The notes under the pieces: generated by a model
Databases searched by the model: none
Told to the model about the DNA's origin: nothing
Seen by the model: the letters and a program-made list of their open reading frames with translations, nothing else
In this document: in pieces, positions 23,412-33,162 of the stretch
Layout: each line of letters opens with the position of its first letter
Numbering within the stretch: the stretch's first letter is position 1
Translations under genes and position numbers: made by a program
From: Ailanthus altissimus
Lineage: Eukaryota; Streptophyta; Magnoliopsida; Sapindales; Simaroubaceae
DNA length: 64,000 nucleotides
Assembly (NCBI GenBank): GCA_946807835.1
Contig: OX327695.1
Span: 25,216,501 to 25,280,500 of the forward strand
Direction: 5' to 3'

Positions 23412-23764
23412 AGTTGAACCTCTTCACCAAAGTACGAGAAAAGATAAGTAGTATATTATTAAATGAGGATTTTCTCTTAACTTAAATTTTATCTAAATTT
23501 TTAAATTTTTTTTAACTCATGTCTTATATATTAAGTATATATGGTCAACATATATTCTTTTATTATTACTTTTTTTTTACTAATCATCAATCTTCATTAA
23601 TCATATGTTAGTAAAAGATTAATTGAAATTTAATTTAAGAGAAGATCGTGACTTCAATTATTAAGAATTTTCAAGTAGATATCTAATTTATCCTAAAATA
23701 TTAGGCAATTTATATTATTCGTATTAGAAATTTATATGAAATAAATATTCATTCCGGCTATCTC

Positions 23765-23796
<32 letters not shown>

Positions 23797-24651
23797 ATTT
23801 CAGTTTACCATTTCAAATACATACGAGGAAGGAAACTCAAATAATAAAAATAACTCACATATAGATATACCAATTTTTATAGTTTACGACTGTGTTTAGC
23901 CATAAGAAATTACGATCCCAGTGTCATCCAAAATAATAGTGACAATGCTGACGAGATGTAACAAACACACGCACAACATTTGTCGCGAACACTTGTTGAA
24001 AGGCAGCGATTAATATTTCATTTCAAGATTCATATTTGATAACTTGATGTGCAATAATTATAACGCAAATTATACGCCATGAAAATAAAATGATTTGTTT
24101 TGCAAGAGTTGAAAAGGAATACTAGAAGCTAAATAATGAGTGATGGATCTATCAAACGACGTTGCACGCCGTCGCATGTGTGGAAAAATAACAAAAGAAG
24201 TCTCTAAACTAGCTTGTTTGCATTGCATCACCCATAATTTAACCTTATCTTTGACTCGTGTAATTGCCATTCCTCAAAAGCTTAACAAAAATGGATGAAT
24301 GTTCTCTCTAAGTTTTTATTTAAACAAACATAAATATGTTATTAGTGATTTATAAAAGGAAAAATAATAAAATAAATAAATCTTGATCGTCTATATCTAA
24401 GTGTTAATATGTATCAAAAGATTCTTAAAAATTTAAGTAAGTTTAACATAAGTAAGAATCCTAATTCAAGAAAAATGAGATAAAAAGAATATCTAACTCC
24501 ATTTATTGAAAGATATATTTGTTAATTGATATCATTTATAATTTTATAAATAGATTTTATATAAGGAATGAATATTCATTCCTTTAAATCAGTAGTAAGA
24601 ATTATTTAAGAGTCATAGTTGATGAAATGGGCAATAATTATAATTCATACT
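23412..24651. other. Unit A: spacer between Copia-2 and the decayed LTR element
   Basis: Continuation of the UGT-2 3' flank; near-identical to 31925-33162 (B) and 57995-59232 (C), and more distantly to 38640-39898 (D). It includes a (gt)n(ta)n microsatellite at 23765-23797. The 66-codon minus frame at 24070-24270 is present in A, B and C but is disrupted in D and resembles no known protein, so it is not called. Confidence 0.6.
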
Positions 24652-25181
24652 TGATAAATTTTTTTTGGATTTTTTTCTTAAATTTTTGTATAAGTCCAAT
24701 TTATTACAAGATCCAAAATGAGTCCTAAATAGGTAAAAAAAGAATTGTCATATTTTAATAGAACTCTACATCAAAGTCCGAGACAATAGAAGAACTAATG
24801 CCTTTATTTTCAAGACTCTAATAAAAGAAATATTGTTCAAATTGAGAAAGTTTATTATATCCCAATTTAACTTAGATTCTACAACCCTATAAATAAGAGG
24901 GCTAAATAATAAAAAAGACACTTGAAAAGGGAGATGCTTCCAATAGATCCATAATCTCTCTCCCTAGGTGCAATACTCTTCTTCTCTAATTTAAGTTTTT
25001 TCTGTAAGGTCTTTGTTTCTATGTATTTCTACTTTAAAATCATTATTCAGTGGTGCAATATGAGTGAGCTCATTAAGTTTGGTAACATACACGTATGCCG
25101 AATCGGGTTGAACCACTGTAAATTCTCTATCTTGCTATATCTCTTATCTTTATTTTTGTTAATCTTAACCTCATTTTCAAC

Positions 25182-25952
25182 TAGGGATGGAAAAATTTCT
25201 TACGAACTCAATAAAATTCAATAATATTAAGAAGGAATTGGTAAGGTTTAAAGCAGATTTGGTACGAGTTTAGTATACAAATTTAAAAATCGCAATAGAT
25301 TTAGGATGAGTTTATATTTGATAAAAGATCTGCGGATACTGGTAACATATATTTGTAGATATCACAATTTTTTTATAATTGTTTTAGAGAAAAAAAGTTA
25401 TATGTTATGTATTGCATGCCTAGCACGCTTTGCATGCATGTTAGGAGCGCATATTGTGTACTTAGTATAAGCTCCTAGTATGTGTGCTAGGAGTTTAAGC
25501 GTTAGGCATGTAACGTTACGCGCTTAGTATATGCTTCTAACACGCGTGTTAAGTGCTAGGCACGCAACGTTATGTACTTAGCGTGCGCTCTTAGCACATG
25601 TGTTAAGTGTGTTAGATGCACAATATTGCACTCTTTAGTGTTCACTCCTAGCACGAGTACTAAGCGTGGTGTGCTTAGTGTATGCTTAGACCTAGGTGTA
25701 CAACGTTGCACACTTTTAGCATTCGCTCATAGTATGCATATTAAGTGCTATGTATTCATTACCAAGTTTGTTTAAAATCCACATATAACCCATTACGAAT
25801 TTGGTAATTAGTGCATACCCACTAGAGCAGATTTTGTATTGAAATTTTAAACCGTAATATATTTTAGAAGGATTTAGTATTTCATTTTTTAAAGCGGATG
25901 AGGATGCGGGTTTAGGGATATCTATACCAAGTCCAGTTCATTGCCATCCTTA
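25182..25952. mobile_element. Unit A: hAT-like non-autonomous element with internal minisatellite
   Basis: Flanked by an exact 8-bp duplication ttttcaac (25174-25181, 25953-25960). Ends are tagggatgg and, reverse-complemented, taaggatggcaa: the short TA-GGGATGGCAA type of terminal repeat seen in hAT elements, which also make 8-bp duplications. 771 bp, no transposase. Unit D has the uninterrupted sequence (about 40430-40445), so the insertion followed the split of D from A/B/C. Confidence 0.8.
25435..25760. repeat. Degenerate minisatellite inside the hAT-like element
   Basis: Five or so imperfect units of roughly 60-70 bp built around cttagtatatgctcctagcac and gtgctaggcatgcaacgtt. Copies in B (33955-34290) and C (60025-60360) have an extra 9 bp near aagcatgct. 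Confidence 0.7.
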
Positions 25953-26048
25953 TTTTCAACAACTAATAAATTGAACTTGTTAATCTCAAGATAATCAGAT
26001 TTTGGGTCAACAATTAGTTCTATCAATAGGAAATACAATAAAATTATA

Positions 26049-26250
26049 ACGACCCAAATTCTACATCGGGCAGATTCGTCCAAAGTGAAGGCTTTATAAG
26101 ACAAAATCTCCCTACCTCTTGCGAGGCACCTTTTGAGGATGGTGATGTGTTTTGCTTATAAAAGACAAAATCGTAATGGGGAAGGACGCGTGCGTGAACT
26201 CCAAAGTGGATAATACCTTATACAGAGATTCGGGTAGGTTCTTTTAAAAA
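26049..26250. repeat. About 200-bp dispersed repeat of the cacatcgg type
   Basis: Contains acgacccaaattctacatcggg, aaagtggataatacctta and gggtaggttc. In order these resemble a common plant dispersed repeat (terminal part of small LTR elements) with cacatcgg and aaagcggacaatatc words. Present in B (34586-34790) and C (60656-60860) but absent in D, so it is an insertion. Class assignment is from memory and tentative. Confidence 0.4.
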
Positions 26251-27228
26251 TAGTCATGAAAATTAACCTTAGAGATTAATAATTTAAAGTAAGTTCTTAC
26301 TTTGGTTAACATTAATTTTTACGATAGTTTTTTTTAATATATTTTGATTTTATAATGAATTATTTTGTGTGATATCAATTTAATTCATCTCGATTTGAAG
26401 ATGTTGATATTAATCTCTAGAATTTTTGAATTAATTTAGTGGTATGCCAATTCTACTACTTGAAATAAAAAAAGAACAGGAAGACGTTGGTGTAGGACTT
26501 AAACAAGGGACTTAGTACGAAGAGACTTCAACATGTGGCAGTGCAACCATCAAGGTAGATGACTTATGTTAATAAAAGAATGAAAATAATAAATATGAAA
26601 CAACTCGTAACGCCAACAACCTTGGAGCACAGCATTCACTACATATTACTGATTGTTCAGCCGCTGTTGTGGCCATCATCATTGTCGTTATCACTCTTAG
26701 AAGTGACTGCCGCCGCTACCTATGCAGAATATTATTGTTTAGGCCATAACTGTCGGCTAGAAGTTGTCATTGTTCGCTGCTTAAAAGCCATCGTTGTCTA
26801 TCTTCTAACCTACTCGTTGTGCCCGTGAGCTTATCGATGCAAACTTTACTCCATCGACTAACAATAGTTTGAAAATTAGTTGAGGAGAAGAGGAGGTTGC
26901 TTATCATGAAGAAGCAGAAAAATAAATTATGGCTTTGTTCGATGTTTTCACTGAGGCTCCCTTTATTTTTCAAAAATTCAATTTTGGCTAGTATTTCTTC
27001 AATATTTTATAGATAGACCCCTAATCGAACATTAGTTTTCTACTATATTAGGAATCGAGGCTAAGAACCATGGATCCTAGGATAGGGGTCCAAGGACTCA
27101 AGGTTAAGAACCATAGGACCAAGGATAGAAGTGCGATAAACCAAGGATTAAGAACAAAAGTCTGCATTCAGGCCAAGAACTGAGAAAAAAGTCAACATCG
27201 AGGCCAAAGATTGAGAACATAAGTGTAC

Positions 27229-27327
27229 ATTAAGGCGGCCTAAGTACTTATTAAGGTCATTTAAGTCCTCATTAAGGCCACTTGAGCCTTCATTGAGGTC
27301 GCCTAAAGTCCTCACTAAAGCCGTGTA
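27229..27327. repeat. Short tandem repeat, about 21 bp period
   Basis: Four to five imperfect units of the type ttaagtcctcattaaggcc within the interior of the decayed LTR element. The same array occurs in B (about 35774-35868) and C (about 61844-61938). Confidence 0.7.
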
Positions 27328-28314
27328 AATCTTCAACACTTAAGCATGATTAAAACAAGGGCATATCTATGAAGACCTCCTCAACACCTGAGAAGGGTTA
27401 AAATGAGGACATATCTTTAATGTCCTTCTCAACATGCTTTCGGGGTAATGCATAAGCCTAAAAGCGAGAGCATATATTTGAAGATCTCTTCGGTCAACTA
27501 CCTAAAGAATCCATGTGACCATTAACTAAGATTTTTCAGTTAACTATCCAAAGAGCCTATGTGATCTTTAGCTATATTTTCTGCAGTCAACGCTCAATGA
27601 GCCCATATAGTCATTTCGGCTAAGTTTTCGAGCACACAAACTAAACAAGCTCGATCCAATCTCAAGATCAGAATAAGACAAAGTTTCACTCTATTCAGTA
27701 TTTTAAGACATACCCAAAATCCAGATCAAACTATTATAAAGTTTTCATTATCAATAAATTAATATTGAAATTTGAGCGACTCATGTTCCTTAGATTTTGG
27801 CGTAGATCCAATTTATTATAAGACTATAAAAGTCCTAAACAAGTTAAAAAAAAAAAGCTATTATATTACAATATGACTTTACATCAAAATCTCAAACAAA
27901 ATAAGGGAATTGCTATCCTTATTTTGATAAGCCTCTAATAAGAAATCTTAATTGAAAAAGTATATTATATTGCAATTTAACTCAATTTCAAGGAACTCTT
28001 ACTATCCTTTAAATAGGGGACCTAAACAATGAAGAAGGCATTTTAAAAAGGGAGAGGCATCTAATAGATCCACAATCTCTTCCCCCTAGGTGCAACACTC
28101 TTCTTCTCTAATTTATGTTTATTCTATAAAGATTTTGCTTTTATGTAATTTTGATGTAAAATTATTATTTAATAATGTCATATGAGTTAGCTCATCATAT
28201 GATATTATTCTTCGTCTTGCTACAATTTTTTCTTGGTGGTTAATTTATACTTCGTTCTCAACAACCAATAACATAATTACTAATTTTAAAATTGACCAAA
28301 ATTTAAGCTCAACA

Positions 28315-28345
28315 AATTAATTATATATCAGAACCAAGCTGCAAG
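28315..28345. other. End of unit A and junction with unit B
   Basis: aattaattatatatcagaac and following bases match 36855-36878 in unit B, but after gcaag (28345) the sequence switches to the start of unit B. The dead UGT fragment expected next by comparison with units B and C is missing here. Confidence 0.75.
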
Positions 28346-30061
28346 AGAGTTAAATTGTATAAACATTTTAACAATGAATGATGCTTTGTTTGTTCACACC
28401 TACGTTATGTTGGTCTACCGCTGCTTTACTCGTCCATAGATTGGCGCATTTTACTGTAAAGAGAGGGATGGGCAGAAGATCAATGAAGCGAGGAGACAAC
28501 GAAAACCAATACTCATCCAATATAACTGCCAATTACAATAGACTTGGACTGAGCAATTGATGTGAAGACCTCAGGTCGCTTTTGAGAGGGCTGGACCCGT
28601 ATAGCATGGGTAACTTAATGCGTAGGTGATGTTGATACTATAGTTCTTGTTCATATGGAGGGATCTTGGAAGACTAGAAGTTCTGTACGTTGCCTGGCCA
28701 GCTTCACACGTAAAAGTTATATGGACTATTTGACTCTTGTAAATGCCAGTCGGCAGGCGCTACATATAAGTCAACTTCCTCGACTTTTATGCTGTAACAC
28801 TCAGTGACCCCTTCACATTCATGTGGTTTTGTGGTTTCTATCATTCTATCTCTATTGTGTTGTCTATGTTTAATTGGATAGAAAGGAGAGTAGAAAGGAA
28901 AATAATTCTCATTTTTATAAAGATTTATTTATTTAGCTGACAATTTTAATAAAGAATGGAGATTAAGAAATCATTGTTCCTTAAAATTGAGAAATTAGGA
29001 TTTCTCTTTAATTCACTCATTTGTTAAATTATTATATTTATTCTCTTTCTAAAATATTAAAAAATAAATTAACATATTTATATAAATAAGTAAATTAAAA
29101 AATTTAAATTATGTTAATTAATTTTTTTAAACATATTAATATTTGATAAATACAAATGTTAGTTAATTTATTAATATTATTTAGTTAAAATTAAAATTAT
29201 AAATTAAAATTAAGAAAGAGTAAAAAATTATAATATTTTTTCCAACATCGATGCTATGCTCTATGTCCAAACACTAGGACCAATCCCTCCCCTCTAATTT
29301 GTAATTCGATTTCTTAAATTTAAAATCTCTCAATAAGAACGAGACCTAAATATTAGAACTTGCGCAAGTGGTGCACTTGCCCACTTGAATTTCGACCTAA
29401 TCTTCAGAATTCAAAACTTGATCTCCTAAACTTAGGGCTCTACGCTGAGACCTAAGACCCAACACTATGACCAAGGGTCCTGTCTCCTCTAAACTCCAAT
29501 TATTCTCAAGTGGTTCCTTAAATTTGGGACACAATGGTTGATTCACTACTCTAACCAAACAATGAAATCATTTTCATCTCTCATTTATTTTCTCTTTTCT
29601 TTTTTTTTTCTTTCCATTCTTCAAATCAAATGGGGTTCAAACTCAATACCGCGCGTCATCTCTGTTGTTACCTTTATTTAACAAACATTTTAGCAACTTG
29701 CATCAATTGTCAACTCCGGGAAATAATTTACGGAAAGAGATCTGGCAATATGACAATGCATTGCATTTTGATAAAGATTTGCCATCCTCCATCCCAGCAT
29801 CAAATGGAGTCAAGATTGGTTTACAGAAACATTTAAAAGCTTTTTGTTTTTTAGTATCTACTTGCTTAGAGATAGAATTAAATATCTATGAAAATATCAA
29901 CAAATAGTGAAATTATATGTACGAGATGTATGCCAAAATGCCTACAAATACAATTGCAAACTTGTGCATGCAACAGGTATCATTTAAACTTACTCTAGCA
30001 ATACATACCACTGCCATTTCAAAAATCAAATCTCATTTGGTTAAAAATTAAGTCTCTCGCG
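28346..30061 (+). promoter_or_regulatory. Unit B: upstream region of UGT-3
   Basis: 28346-28682 has no counterpart in unit A; 28683 onward matches 14472 onward. No substitution from copy C was seen except at 29801. The TATA position is tacaaata (29943-29950). The 60-codon frame at 28378-28560 also occurs in copy C, but only as part of the recent duplication, so it is no evidence for a gene. Confidence 0.6.
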
Positions 30062-31513
30062 ATGCAAATTGGAAAACCTCACGCAGCTTTACTTGCAAGC
30101 CCGGGCCTGGGACACCTTATTCCCGTCCTCGAGCTCGGAAAACGCCTTACTCATCACAACCTTCATGTCACCGTGTTTGTCGTGGCTAATGATACTTGTA
30201 GTGAACGGTTATCTAGACTTCTCAACTCATCATATGAAGATCTCCTTGATATCGTCTTGCTCCCATCCGTTGACATCTCTGGCCTAGTCGGCCAGGATGC
30301 ATCGGTAGTAACACAAATTGTGGTTACGATGCACGAGTCCTTACCAGCCCTTCGATCAACAATATCTGCCATGAAGTTCCGCCCAACGGCTCTGATTGTG
30401 GACTTGTTTGGAACTGAAGCTATGACTGTTGCTGATGAGTTTGAGATGTTGAAGTACGTGTTCATCGCTTCTAATGCATGGTTTGTTGCTGTCACAATGT
30501 ATGCTCCAACTCTTGATAAAAGGGAGTTATTTGATGAGCATATTATCCGCCGACAGCCGCTCAAAATCCCTGGTTGTTCATCGGTACGCTTCGAGGATAC
30601 GCTTGAAGCCTTCCTGGATCATACGGATCCTATGTATGAAGGGGTTTTACGCTTGGGGATCGAGATGTCAAAGGCTGACGGCATTCTGATAAACACGTGG
30701 GAGGATCTAGAACCCAAAAATCTTGAAGCCCAGAGAAATATTAATATGTTGAGAAGCGTCGTTAAGGCAAGGGTTTATCCGATCGGTCCTTTGACAAGAC
30801 CGGTCACAGAATCGGTTTCGGGGAGCGAAGTACTGGATTGGCTGGACATGCAGCCTAATGAATCGGTGATCTATGTGTCATTTGGAAGTGGTGGAACAAT
30901 CTCATCCAAACAAATGATCGAGCTTGCATGGGGTTTGGAGCTTAGCAAGCAAAGATTCATCTGGGTTGTACGTCCTCCCTTGGATAAGGATGTATTTAAT
31001 TCTTATCTGACGGCAGGGAACGGTCTTGCTGGCACCTTCGATTACTTGCCAGAAGGGTTTGTGAGTCGGACTAAAAACACAGGACTAGTTGTTCCTGTAT
31101 GGGCTCCCCAAGCGGAGATATTGGCACATCCATCAGTTGGCGGATTTTTAACACATTGTGGATGGAATTCAACACTGGAGAGTATAATCAACGGTGTGCC
31201 GATGATTGCATGGCCATTATATGCAGAGCAAAAGATGAACGCTACAATGCTGACGGAGGAGCTTGGGGTTGCCGTGCGATCGAAGGAGTTGCCATCGGAG
31301 AGCACAGTAGAGAGGGAGGAGATAGAGAAGATGATCAGAGGGATCCTGGTTGACAAAGAAGGGCAGGCAATTAGAAACACGGTCCAGGAACTAAAATACA
31401 GCGCCGAAAAGGCTTCGGTTAGGGGTGGTCCCTCCTATAATTCACTCTCCCAAATAGCCAAAGAATGTGATAGTAGCTTTCAATGCTCGAAATTAAGGGC
31501 TCAAGGTGCTTGA
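30062..31513 (+). CDS. UGT-3, UDP-glycosyltransferase, group E / UGT72-like
   Basis: Intact single-exon gene of 483 residues, 16 residues different from UGT-2 and identical in protein and in coding DNA, as far as I can see, to UGT-4. Catalytic His 18 and Asp 114; PSPG box at 347-390 with HCGWNS and terminal Gln. Changes relative to UGT-2 include Met to Thr in the VVTMHES helix, Tyr to Ser and Glu to Lys in TISAMKF, and Pro to Gln in RRQPLKIPG. They fall in the half of the protein that binds the acceptor, so acceptor range may have shifted (inference). The upstream TATA word is altered compared with UGT-2. Confidence 0.95.
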   Translation: MQIGKPHAALLASPGLGHLIPVLELGKRLTHHNLHVTVFVVANDTCSERLSRLLNSSYEDLLDIVLLPSVDISGLVGQDASVVTQIVVTMHESLPALRSTISAMKFRPTALIVDLFGTEAMTVADEFEMLKYVFIASNAWFVAVTMYAPTLDKRELFDEHIIRRQPLKIPGCSSVRFEDTLEAFLDHTDPMYEGVLRLGIEMSKADGILINTWEDLEPKNLEAQRNINMLRSVVKARVYPIGPLTRPVTESVSGSEVLDWLDMQPNESVIYVSFGSGGTISSKQMIELAWGLELSKQRFIWVVRPPLDKDVFNSYLTAGNGLAGTFDYLPEGFVSRTKNTGLVVPVWAPQAEILAHPSVGGFLTHCGWNSTLESIINGVPMIAWPLYAEQKMNATMLTEELGVAVRSKELPSESTVEREEIEKMIRGILVDKEGQAIRNTVQELKYSAEKASVRGGPSYNSLSQIAKECDSSFQCSKLRAQGA

Positions 31514-33162
31514 TTAGGTTTCATGACTTAACAATAATAGAGGCTATAATTACTTGCCGGGGTTAATTACTATTAATTTTCATATGCTTAAGCTTTTAAA
31601 ATGACGTACTCCTTTTCCTTCGTGCTTTTTTATTTATGCCACTGCCAGCAGTAGGTTCGGTTTATACTATAGTGTCAAGCTTTTAATATATAAGCGTTCC
31701 ATTATCATTTTCATTTCTTTTTTAATTTTAAGTTAATAAAAGAGAAATAACAAGTGTAGCAAATTTTATTTGTTATGATTGAATAAAAGATACACACTAG
31801 AATGAAGTACTAATAATTCTGACTTTTTAAATTACGAGACTCGTCTTAAATTTAATTTAATGTCTAATTAGTTTAATAAGAGCAATATTTTTTCTCAATA
31901 TTTAAATAAATTTATTTTTAGGGGAGCTGAACCCCTTCACCAAAGTATGAGAAAAGATAAATAGTATATTATTAAATGAGGATTTTCTCTTAACTTAGAT
32001 TTTATCTAAATTTTTAAATATTTTTTAACTCATGTATTAGATATTAAGTACATATGGTCAATATATATTCTTTTATTATTACTTTTTTTTTACTAATCAT
32101 CAATCTTCATTAATCGTATGTTAGTAAAAGATTAATTAAAATTTAATTTAAGAGAAGATCGTGACCTAAATTATTAAGTATTTTCAAGTAGATATCTAAT
32201 TTATCCTAAAATATTAGGCAATTTATATTATTCGTATTAGAAATTTATATGAAATAAATATTCATTCCGGCTATCTCTGTGTGTGTGTATATATATATAT
32301 ATATATAATTTCAGTTTACCATTTCAAATACATACGAGGAAGGAAACTCAAATAATAAAAATAACTCACATATAGATATACCAATTTTTATAGTTTACGA
32401 CTGTGTTTAGCCATAAGAAATTACGATCCCAGTGTCATCCAAAATAATAGTGACAATGCTGACGAGATGTAACAAACACACGCACAACATTTGTCGCGAA
32501 CACTTGTTGAAAGGCAGCGATTAATATTTCATTTCAAGATTCATATTTGATAACTTGATGTGCAATAATTATAACGCAAATTATACGCCATGAAAATAAA
32601 ATGATTTGTTTTGCAAGAGTTGAAAAGGAATACTAGAAGCTAAATAATGAGTGATGGATCTATCAAACGACGTTGCACGCCGTCGCATGTGTGGAAAAAT
32701 AACAAAAGAAGTCTCTAAACTAGCTTGTTTGCATTGCATCACCCATAATTTAACCTTATCTTTGACTCGTGTAATTGCCATTCCTCAAAAGCTTAACAAA
32801 AATGGATGAATGTTCTCTCTAAGTTTTTATTTAAACAAACATAAATATGTTATTAGTGATTTATAAAAGAAAAAATAATAAAATAAACAAATCTTGATCG
32901 TCTATATCTAAGTGTTAATATGTATCAAAAAATTCTTAAAAATTTAAGTAAGTTTAACATAAGTAAGAATCCTAATTCAAGAAAAATGAGATAAAAAGAA
33001 TATCAAACTCCATTTATTGAAAGATATATTTGTTAATTGATATCATTTGTAATTTTATAAATAAATTTTATATAATGAATGAATATTCATTCCTTTAAAT
33101 CAGTAGTAAGAATTATTTAAGAGTCATAGTTGATGAAATGGGCAATAATTATAATTCATATT
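31514..33162. other. Unit B: 3' flank and spacer
   Basis: Carries the empty Copia-2 site (gagctgaacc at 31925-31934), a (gt)n(ta)n microsatellite near 32279-32307 and no gene. Differs from copy C at about two positions. Confidence 0.6.

Larger units (their letters stand above)
24652..28314 (+). mobile_element. Unit A: decayed non-autonomous LTR element
   Basis: Two diverged direct repeats, 24652-26012 (about 582 bp once the inserted hAT-like element is removed) and 27773-28314 (542 bp). Both share a TATA-like aaataagagg/aaatagggga region, agatccataatctct and agatccacaatctct, and end tcaaca. The DNA after the first repeat (attagttctatcaata) resembles an eroded Ty3/gypsy-type primer region. 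The interior has no coding capacity. This fits a LARD-type derivative. Equivalent copies lie at 33163-36854 (B), 59233-62924 (C) and 39899-49291 (D). Confidence 0.5.

Noticed and set aside
23117..23451. Leu/Cys-rich and Asn/Ser-rich frames in the Copia-2 LTRs
   Set aside because: Products of CTG-type low-complexity sequence in the LTR, read in several frames on both strands.
24070..24270. 66-codon minus frame identical in units A, B and C
   Set aside because: Identity follows from duplication; the diverged unit D disrupts it, so there is no sign of selection.
25400..25760. Possible CRISPR-like or regulatory repeat array
   Set aside because: Units are degenerate, contiguous without spacers, and lie inside a plant transposon.
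28378..28560. 60-codon frame repeated at 54448-54630
   Set aside because: The repetition is explained by the recent duplication; no counterpart in unit A and no domain.
30163..30564. 133-codon minus-strand frame inside UGT-3 (and 56233-56634 in UGT-4, 17255-17593 in UGT-2)
   Set aside because: Antisense to conserved UGT coding sequence with no family of its own; kept open by codon composition of the sense gene.
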